Shown here piece after piece: positions 55,973 through 64,000 of a stretch of DNA of 64,000 nucleotides. The notes under the pieces are model-generated. The model had not been told where the DNA came from, searched no databases, and saw only the letters and a program-made list of their open reading frames with translations. How positions within the stretch are numbered: the first letter of the stretch is position 1; every line of letters begins with the position of its first letter. Origin of the DNA: Diphasiastrum complanatum (taxonomy: Eukaryota; Streptophyta; Lycopodiopsida; Lycopodiales; Lycopodiaceae); the NCBI GenBank assembly GCA_029204225.1, contig CM055097.1, positions 56,764,902 to 56,828,901 on the forward strand, read 5' to 3'. The position numbers were made by a program, and so were the translations under genes.

Positions 55973-56775
55973 TGTAGTGGGTTTCTTTCCTAGCCCATCC
56001 TCAACCCAAGATCTAAGCATTCTAACATCGAGGAGATGAAGTTAGTTGTCACGCATAGGTTCGTTCCCATGAGAGCGATAGCATATCTCAGATTTCAGCA
56101 TGAATGGAAAATCCACATCTAACTCTAACATCCATTAACCCTAAGCATTAACACTACAACCATTAACCCTGTGCATCCATTAACACTACATTCCACAATG
56201 AAGATAGCTTACTCTTTCTCTCTCTCCCTTTCTCTCTCACAAAAAGCATAAGAACATGCAATCCCAATAATAATTAGATCCAACAATTAGCAAATACAGC
56301 AAAAGTATGAGAGATGGAGGAAAAAGATAGAGAGCAAGGACATTCACAAATCCATTCCATAAGAGAACCAATCTGCTTGTATTGAAATGAGGATATGAAC
56401 ATGTGTAGCAAATTCGATTTTGCCCCTATTTATATTAGGAAGGAGGGCCTTGGCCTCAAAATCCTATTGGCCCATTTCTACCTCCCTAACTATTCAAACT
56501 TAAAAAAGAGTGAGAACCCATTCAAAATTGGAGGGAACCAATTTGAATTTGAATTTGAACCAATTTTGGTGAGAGTCCCAACTTTATTCACTAACTTGAC
56601 ATTTAGGCCCGCGACATTAAAAGTCCCGCAAAAAGGCCTAAAGTCCTTTTATTAACTTTCTAATTATCAAATAACTATGTGATCATCGGGTTGGACTTAC
56701 ACACGCAGAGTGCCAAATTCCCCTTACTTATTAACTAGGGTTAGGGTTGCCTTGGGATCCGAAAACCCTCCAACA
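55973..56775 (-). mobile_element. LTR-like sequence, TGTTGGAGGG family, arm 2 (mirror of 2037-2838)
   Basis: Minus strand TGTTGGAGGG at 56775 to CCCACTACA at 55973. With 54808-55577 it forms an opposed pair separated by about 395 bases. Confidence 0.65.
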
Positions 56776-56950
56776 GTATCTCCCACCAAAACTGGTGGCG
56801 GTTCCACGACACCTCGTGAGATTATTCACTTCGGGCTCTGGTTCTGTTCGCATCATACCTTGATGAGATGGTACTACACCGTCTCCATGAATTCCAGGTG
56901 ATTTGTATTAAAGTCGTGTTTGTGTAGAAAAAAACACTTATTGGCTCCGA

Positions 56951-57916
56951 CAATCCAATTGGAAGCTATTCAGGCCACAAATCTTGATTCCCAAGAACCT
57001 TCCAGCATGGCTGCACGATAATATAGTCTTGCGATCGGTAGCTGGTCTTGGACTTTATCTGACGCCATGGGAAGATTTGGATTGAATGCCAAAGGTGGTA
57101 GGCAATCATTCCATCTCATAGCAGTGGATGCCAACTTGGACAAATCATTGGCAAAGATAGCGATTGCCGCATAGGTGGGTCTGGCGAGTTGCGGTACTCA
57201 GCACCATAAAATTGGAGGGCTCTGAGAAAATCCACGAATATTTGTCAATTATAAACTTGATGAATGATGGGCCAATTTGGGGTGTGGATTGTGACTTGAC
57301 CCACTGGTACACCCAAATCTTTTCATTTATTGCGACGTGACCTCGGCAAATAATAAGGATCGACTCACAATTGGCTAGGGCTGGCAACATAGCTCGTAAT
57401 AGAATCTGGAGCTTTCTCAAAAATGGTTGTGTGCCATGTTGGCTGCTCTCCCAATGCGGGTAGCCTATCCAATTCCTTTCCGACCTCTATCTCAGAGGTT
57501 TTGAGCTTAATAACCCATCCACCCCTCGAGGACATATGCGGATGCTGGTGTAAATAATTTTGAATTTGGTCCTTGATGGTGACCGGTTTTTAAAATAACA
57601 CTCTGGCCCCTGATGAAGATGGACCGGCTTCAGCAAACTGAGTGTCTATTGTTTGTGGTATATCAAGTGCTCCACCCTGGTCTATGCCTGCATCTAACCC
57701 CGTATCTATTCCTGTCTCTTCTTGGTGCTGAGGAAAGAATTGCGGCATGACTGGAACTGGGATTTGTGGCCCGACTTCATACCATAAAGTAGAAGTAGAT
57801 GACTTCAAGCCAGGTAGGGCACAATTTCTATCGTGAGCATATCTTCCAACCTTCTTCTCACCGTAGTAGACTAGTAGAATTGCCCCTCTTTCTAATAAGA
57901 ACATAAAAGCTTCCAA
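56951..57916 (-). pseudogene. Decayed unknown domain shared with the gag-protease element (arm 2)
   Basis: Mirror of 949-1860. Here the first part stays open longer: a 108-codon frame (57916-57590) runs through YYGEKKVGRYAHDRNC into the acidic QHQEETGIDTGLDAG part, because arm 2 lacks the extra T of arm 1. The domain with VDPYYLP, NWPII and ARLYYRAA follows with stops and a frameshift. Comparing the arms shows the one-base insertion in arm 1 is the newer change if the open frame is ancestral. Family unknown. Confidence 0.6.
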
Positions 57917-58470
57917 ATGATCTGATCAAGAGTGAATTTCAGCAACCTAATATACTTCCAAAATCACTTGTAAAAGATCTAAATGGAACTTAATGAGGAT
58001 GCAACAAAATCTACTATCCAATCACAAACAAAAATTGATGAAAAATTGATCTAATTTGATGCATAGGTCAAGCAATGGTTGGACTGAACCTAAATCACTT
58101 TAGGAGGTGTCCTTTACACCTTAGAACAGCCTTGAAGAGTCCCCAAATCTCTGATCTTCCCTCTCCTTGAATGCTAGAAAGCCTCCTCTATGAAATCACC
58201 TCCAAAACTCGCTTAGAAATCAATGCTTGGAGCAAGCAAAAGTTGCTATCTTGGTAATGTGACTTGAATTCAACTTTGCCTCTGGTTTTAGACACCGAAA
58301 CACCTGCAAATGAAGTCACATAACACCAATCTCCAATGGAATTGACTCACTTTGAGTTCTAGAATCCAGATGCTAAGATCCAATCTACACAAGTTTTAGA
58401 TAAAAAATTGTGATCAAATTGAATGATAAACAAGGATTTAGCTCATTTCAGCCTTTAGGCTCTGATGCCA

Positions 58471-59154
58471 TGTTAAAATTATAGCAAATAAGGATCCTAA
58501 AACACTTGAAATGATGAGGGAAACAAGAGATTATGATCTCATAAGATTAGCACAACTTGGACCATCAAAATCCATCAAGAATCTATGCTTGAACCTCACT
58601 AAATGGCCCAAATCCTTGAAGAAGCCTTCACACGTGTGAAAGTACGGCCTCCCACAGTCTGAGTACTGTACACCAGACCTACATTCAATCCTATAATCAT
58701 TAGGAATCACAAAAACTCAAACAATTATGAACATAGAGAGCAATTGTACCAATATGAGAGAAAAATCATGAAATTGCTTGATTGATTTTGTTGAGATATC
58801 ATCACCTATATATACATGATCCATCATGGTTTTGGGAAGGTATGAGTAGCCCTAAACCTATCCCTAATGCTAGTTTTGGTGGATCTTTCATCCCTACCAA
58901 GTTAGGGTTGGAATCTTGGAGATCCCCTCAACAATGCAAAAATTACCAGAAATAGCTCCTACTTTTTCTCTCTTGTATCAAAGCATGATTTGGACTCATT
59001 CCAAAGGTTCTATCACTTAGGTCTACTTGAGAACATCCTTATGAATGGAATCCTATGCTATTTGGCACGTGTGACAAGCCACATCATGACCATCTAACTA
59101 TTTACAAGTCATATGACCAAAAACTAGTCAAGCTAGAATTGTGAATTTTTAACA
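58471..59154 (-). mobile_element. Complete LTR with primer-binding site, arm 2 element
   Basis: Minus strand TGTTAAAAATTC (59154) to TTTTAACA (58471), 684 bp, followed by TGGCATCAGAGCC. TATA-like ATGTATATATAGG lies near 58808. The palindrome TTCACACGTGTGAA is at 58627-58640. The LTR abuts a Copia RNase H remnant with no purine tract between, so the element inserted into that remnant rather than belonging to it. No matching second LTR is in the window. Confidence 0.7.
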
Positions 59155-59700
59155 AAAGATATGATGGATTTTCTCTTATTTGAGCCATCATGCATTGATA
59201 GTGCGCCAAGCTTACCTCTCTGTCGAGAATCTTACTCCTTACATAGTGATATCGAATCTCAATGTGCTTACTCCTAGAGTGAAATCTAGGGTTGGCCGAT
59301 AAGGCAATGGCACTATGACTATCACACATATGCTTGCTCTTCTTTGAGTGCAAGCACTTCCTTCACAACCAAATCCAAAAATTCTCGTATACTCTTTGTG
59401 AAATTTTCAAACACATTTTGAGTTATCCTTTTTTGAAATGTTGTGCCTTTGTACCAAGCAATTCCAACGTAAACAATTATAGGAGTGTACTAATTCAGAC
59501 TAATGTCTGACAGTAGATTTCTCAACCAGTTTGCTTCTTTAATAGCTTGAGAAACAGTAATGTATTTTACTTCTGTAGAGGAAAGAGCAACAAAGGTTTG
59601 CTTACGACTGTTTCAAGAAATAGGACTGCTGTTGAAGAAGAATGTAAATCAAGATGTGGATTTACAAGTATCTACATCTCCTCCCCAGCTTGCATCTGAA
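59155..59700 (-). pseudogene. Copia RNase H remnant
   Basis: Minus strand from 59700: DSDASWGGDVDTCKSTS, then KQTFVALSSTEVKYITVSQAIKEANWLRNLLSD, an inserted AT-rich stretch (about 59340-59480), then SAIALSANPRFHSRSKHIEIRYHYVRSKILDREV, stopping at the LTR at 59154. Several stops break it. It resembles the RNase H at 48567-48971 (shared NPRFHSRSKHI). It is cut off upstream by the microsatellite exactly within the conserved DSDASW motif. Confidence 0.8.
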
Positions 59701-60630
59701 TCACATACACATACACATATACATATACATACACATACATATACATATATACACACATACACATATACATATATGTATACATATGCATGCACTTACACAT
59801 ACACACATGTACACACACACACACACACAACATATATATACACACAAATATAGATACATACATATATAGACACACATACATATACACATGCACATAGATA
59901 CACATACATACATATACATACACATACACATACATATACTTATACATATACACATACATATACACACATTCACATATATGCACACAGACATGCACATACA
60001 CATACACATACAATACACATACACATACACATACATATACATATACTTATACATATACACATACACAGGCATACACATACAAATACATATACACACACAT
60101 ACAATACACATACATACACATAGACATACACCTAGACATACATACATATACATACAAATACACATACACATATACACATACATACACATACATGTACATA
60201 TACACACATATACATACACATACACATACAAGCATACATTCATTCACATACACATACACATATACATGCAGACATACACAGATACAGACATACACACACA
60301 TACATACACATATACACACATACACATGCACATGCACATACATATAGACACACACATACTGTCATACACATACACATACACACACATACAATACACATAC
60401 ACATGCACACACATACAATACACATGTACATACAGACAAATAGATATACATATGCATACATGTACACATACACATATACAAATATATATACATATACATA
60501 TACATATGCATACACATACATATAGACATACATATACATATAGACATACACACATACATATAGACATACACACATACACGTAGACATACACATACATATA
60601 GACATACATGTAGACATACACATATACATA
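59694..60630. repeat. Long (CA)/(TA)-type microsatellite array
   Basis: About 0.94 kb of irregular CACATACA and TATACA units, almost entirely alternating purine and pyrimidine, with occasional TAGACA units towards the right end. It reads open in all frames (up to 231 codons of His/Thr/Tyr/Ile), which is an artefact of the repeat. Alternating tracts of this kind can take the Z form. Confidence 0.93.
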
Positions 60631-60818
60631 CTACCCATGTCGTAAGCCACGTAGAACTACCATAGGCTTGTGTAGCAAGCGACATAGGCATGTCATAGAT
60701 CTACTATTTTCCAATCTTGTCATAGGCTACCACGCGAAAAGCCACGTAGGTCTACCACGTGGCAAGTCTTGCAAGCTTAGGGTTTGCCATGTGGCAAACC
60801 ACGTAGGTCTAACATAGG
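60631..60818. repeat. Short CCACGTAGGTCTACCACGTGGCAA-type repeats
   Basis: Between the microsatellite and the next LTR, blocks CCACGTAGG, ACCACGTGGCAA and CATGTGGCAAACC recur three or four times. No coding content. Confidence 0.6.
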
Positions 60819-61706
60819 TGTGAAAAATCCAACAACTTCACACGTGTGGGGAACCACAACAAATGTGTGAATGATCTTGGCCATGCTTTATGGTGGCACA
60901 CAGATCACCTGTAGAGCAATCCTGCAATCTACCAACAGATCTGAGGCTAGAGCACAATCTAGAATGCTACAGATCAAAGCAAAACTAATTTCTCACAAAT
61001 AGAGAGAATACATAACCAAAAATAATGTATGAAGAAGACACCAATCTCGAGTTAGAGAGAGAATATCAAAACATGCAAAATAGCATGAGATCCAATTTTG
61101 ACATTATGACATTACCAAAGCTTGATTCATCATTGGATATGAATGAGAATGATATGTACATATATAGGAGAGCCAAAATTCGTGGTACTCCTTGCATTCA
61201 GTGCATTCCATACATCTAATCAAGTATAAACTATTACCATATCGACACCAAACAACTTGCATGCTGAATTTGCACCTAACTCCTACCTACTTTGCCAAAT
61301 GTCAATTTCTCAACTATGAACCTACAAAACTACATGCATGTGTCAAATAGTACTTGCATGTAACTTCCCTAGATGACTTGGATATGTGTAGAACATTTGT
61401 ACTGACTTGCATGTTGCATGCATGCACACTAGCTAATTTTGCATGTCATCTAGTTTTATGCATGTCATCAAATCTAGATCTACCTAACTCAAACTCGCCT
61501 AGATCTACAAGGTCATGTGGTCAATTCACATACCTTTGATATATACAATGGAACAAAGTGAATATGACCATCTAGACACTATGCATGTCATGTAGCTCGA
61601 GTTTGTACATGCTAGAAAATGATATTTACAACTTGTAGCTACACAAGCAAGATGATTTTTCACATCAACCCCTATAGACAAGTTGGATAGCTTTTTATTC
61701 TTCACA
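60819..61706 (-). mobile_element. 3' LTR of the non-autonomous Copia-type element
   Basis: 888 bp. Contains TTCACACGTGTG at 60837-60848 and a minus-strand TATA-like CCTATATATGTAC near 61160. The 5' LTR lacks about 350 bases found here (about 61195-61545). Confidence 0.8.
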
Positions 61707-62925
61707 CTCCTCCTAAAAAGTTATCAACTTGGCTTGATCACTTGAACTTGAAAATCCTCCAAGGTTGGTCAAATTGTTGACGAAGAAACTTTTTGTGTGT
61801 GGATTTTTTGCTTTGGGTTTGAATTGAAGATGATCAAAGAATCCATCATAGCAGCACCCTTACCATAGCCATGATAAGATCTCTTTGACAGAAATCTTTT
61901 CCAAATGCCTTTGAAAAAAATTCCACCAAACTGCCACTATGCCAATGTACCTCCTGCATGTCTGATGTCGATCCTGGGATTGCAAAGTCCACATGCATGA
62001 AGTTGGCTACACCAAAATCTGAAAAATCCGAGGCCTCCAAGCCCCATAATGACCACAAAGATCATATAGATCAAGATTGTACCTTGAGCAATATTCAAGA
62101 TTAAGCTCACTAGCTTCACTAGTCCAAACACTATGAACTCTATCCAAAATGGATCTAATCTTGAAACCATACTCAAACTTGAACAAATTGACGCTAAATA
62201 CTTTCTTAAGGATGTAAGTGTCCTCATTGGATATTTCAATTACTCTCAAAAGAAATTCACAAAATGGCTCAAAACATGAAAAAACTCCTTTTTTCAAACT
62301 ATGAGTACTAAACTCATACTTGCTCTTACTCAATTTAAGAGCATAAAAATGATGATACAATATCTTGCTTTTTAGATGTTTTGGAAACATAATCAAGTCA
62401 CAAATGACAAGAATTAATTCCAAACTAAAGACTTCATTCAAAACTAGAATAGTCTTACTTGATCTTTGAGACAAGCAAATCTCAACTAAGCAAGGTACAT
62501 CATCAAACAAAGAAAGAGAACCATAGTTGAGTAGAATAGAATGAATACCACCTTCACTTATCCTTTCTTTTCCATTTTGGGTCTCTCCCAACCCTCTTTA
62601 AGAGCTTATAACTCCTACTAGGAACATCAGAATGAAATGAAACTATTGCAATGAAAAGATGACTCTTCTAGCTTTCCAACAAGCTATAATGTCAGTATTT
62701 TTGGATCTAACATAGAGGAGATAGAGTCAAATGATGTATTATGGTTTTCACACATGTGAAAAGTCAGAATTCCGTACATCCTCTGTTCTGGACTGAAAAT
62801 ATTAGTTCTAACCTCATTCACCAAAAAACTGTTCAAGAAAAGATGGCAAAACACTACTAAACAACTTCCTAGCTTGAATTTACAGAAAAAACTTCATACA
62901 CCTGATGTTAGTAGCATTCAAAGCA
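61707..62925 (-). other. Interior of the non-autonomous element; 194-codon open stretch of unknown nature
   Basis: The minus strand is open at 62591-62007 for 194 codons, Leu/Phe/Ser-rich (for example FSCFEPFCEFLLRVIEISNED). It has no ATG at its upstream end and no motif I recognise. AT-rich interior sequence can stay open by chance, so I do not call it a gene. Confidence 0.35.
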
Positions 62926-62943
62926 TGGTATGGCTTTGATACC
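62926..62943 (-). other. Primer-binding site, initiator-Met type
   Basis: On the minus strand TGGTATCAAAGCCATACC directly follows the 5' LTR end at 62944. One base differs from the Copia consensus TGGTATCAGAGC. Confidence 0.85.
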
Positions 62944-63468
62944 ATGTGAAAATTCTAGCAAGTTCACACGTGTGGGGATCCAGAAGAAATGTGTGAATGA
63001 TCTTGACCATGCTTTGTGATGGCACATAGAACACCTGTAGAGCAATCCTGCAATCTACCACAAGATTTGAGGCTAGAGCACAATCTATAATGCTACAGAT
63101 CAAAGCAATACTAATTCCTCACAAATAGAGCAAATACATAAGCAAAAGAATGTATGAAGAAGACCTTCTACTCGAGTTAGAGAGAGAATATCAAAACAAG
63201 CAAAATAGCATGATCCAATTTTGACATTATTACATTACCAAAGCTTGATTTATTATTAGATATGAATGAGAATGATATGTACATATATAGGAGAGCCAAA
63301 ATTCGTGGTATACAATGGAACAAAGTGAATATGACCATCTAGACACTATGCATGTCATGTAGCGCGAGTTTGTACATGCTAGAAAATGATATTTTTGTAG
63401 CTACACAAGCAAGATGATTTTCCACATCAACCCCTATAGACAAGTTGGATAGCTTTTTATTCTTTACA
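62944..63468 (-). mobile_element. 5' LTR of the non-autonomous Copia-type element, internally deleted
   Basis: 525 bp, similar to 60819-61706 at both ends. Contains TTCACACGTGTG at 62963-62974. Its start reads TGTAAAGAATAAAAAGC. Confidence 0.8.
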
Positions 63469-63871
63469 AGCTGAAGGTGCCCTTAAAACAAGTTCAAGCA
63501 GTACTTAAAAAGTTGGCGAAGTTGTCTTTAACAGTTTAACCCTTAAAAATAGAGGACCTTCTGCAATTTTCTCTCTTCTCATTTTTTGAAAAAATGCAAA
63601 AAAAGCAAACGTGTTGAAAATAGTTAAGCTTGTTAGAAATGGTGAACTCCTGCAACTTTGCCACAACATGAACACGAAGCGAAGGTCGAACGAGAACAAT
63701 TCGCGACAGTCAACGTGCCTTGACTCAAAGCACAAACGATTTGCGAATCGTAAACATACCTTTGCAAACCGCAAACCGCAAAGGGACGCAAAACAAAAGA
63801 TTATGAAAGAAACGAAAAGAGTGAAAGCAAACGAAGGAAACGAAACAAACGAAGGGGAATCTTTCGCACTG
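63469..63871. other. No gene seen
   Basis: Includes purine-rich AAACGAAGG/AAACGAA repeats near 63820-63860 on the plus strand and open stretches of Lys/Arg/Asn codons caused by them. Confidence 0.5.
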
Positions 63872-64000
63872 CACTAGCGAATATTGAGCGTACAGGTACA
63901 ATGAACCTACAAGATTGTGAAATACTGACTTTTTGAAATGATGTGAGTCATAAAATTTTGAATTGTGTGAATAGTTGGTTTAAAACTAGACAATAAGGCT
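63872..64000 (+). repeat. Dispersed repeat, copy 2 (runs off the window)
   Basis: Matches 51909-52034 in the same orientation with a few substitutions and is cut by the window end. Confidence 0.85.

Larger units (their letters stand above)
54169..58806 (-). repeat. Arm 2 of large inverted repeat
   Basis: Reverse complement of 1-4642 over 4638 bases, with only scattered single-base differences and a net length difference of four bases. At the inner side both copies end at the same TGTAATTAGCTTAG/CTAAGCTAATTACA sequence. On the outer side the similarity reaches the window edge in arm 1, and arm 2 continues into the rest of an LTR. Confidence 0.93.
60819..63468 (-). mobile_element. Non-autonomous Copia-type LTR element
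   Basis: Two direct LTR copies on the minus strand: 5' LTR 63468-62944 (525 bp, shortened by internal deletion) and 3' LTR 61706-60819 (888 bp). Both start TGTGAA/TGTAAAG-like AATAAAAAGC and end TTTTCACA-type sequence. A primer-binding site follows the 5' LTR, and GGAGGAG precedes the 3' LTR. The 1.2-kb interior has no pol motif. No matching target duplication (AGCTG outside one end, ATAGG outside the other), so ends may be recombined. It would depend on another Copia for movement. Confidence 0.8.

Noticed and set aside
59672-60691. Long overlapping open frames on both strands (up to 231 codons)
   Set aside because: They are translations of the CA/TA microsatellite in every frame, with no start context or non-repeat sequence.
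1-64000. CRISPR arrays, bacterial operons, rRNA or tRNA genes
   Set aside because: None seen. The tRNA-like strings are primer-binding sites next to LTRs, and tandem arrays lack regular unique spacers.

Overview
This is nuclear DNA of a land plant, probably a vascular plant: it is AT-rich, about two thirds of it is LTR-retrotransposon and MITE debris, and its one clear host gene is a plant ARGONAUTE1-clade gene cut by 21 coding introns. I cannot name the species.

Layout. 1-4642 and 54169-58806 are a near-identical inverted repeat about 49.5 kb apart. Each arm carries the end of an LTR with an initiator-Met-type primer-binding site, a decayed protein domain, and two copies of a TGTTGGAGGG-type LTR facing each other. 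4660-17545 is a broken Copia element on the minus strand. Its RNase H is split by an 11.0-kb gag-protease element (5740-16750, perfect GAAAG target duplication, tRNA-Asp-type primer-binding site, no reverse transcriptase or integrase), which carries two extra open frames of unknown function. About 41.49-20.17 kb on the minus strand is AGO1: a 5'-UTR exon plus 22 coding exons that I reconstructed splice by splice into one open frame of 1028 codons, with the D-E-D-H slicer tetrad present. Its introns hold a 2.0-kb miniature LTR element (25507-27551) and two hAT-type non-autonomous elements (34029-35162, 36837-37674), all with intact target duplications. 42.7-47.9 kb is intergenic. 47859-53925 is another decayed Copia on the minus strand (integrase, tandemly duplicated reverse transcriptase, RNase H, 3' LTR). 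After arm 2 come a Copia RNase H remnant, a 0.94-kb alternating purine-pyrimidine microsatellite, a 2.65-kb non-autonomous Copia-type LTR element (60819-63468), and a small dispersed repeat.

Main points of interest. (1) A protein domain I do not recognise (VDP-Y-P ... NWP ... ARLYYRAA) occurs both in the gag-protease element and, more decayed, in the arms of the inverted repeat, although the two elements have different LTRs and primer-binding sites. (2) Each arm holds a pair of opposed LTRs able to form a hairpin of about 0.77 kb, a possible small-RNA source beside an Argonaute gene. (3) AGO1 has one GC-AG intron, a tandem duplication in its N-terminal extension, and no miR168 site that I could see.
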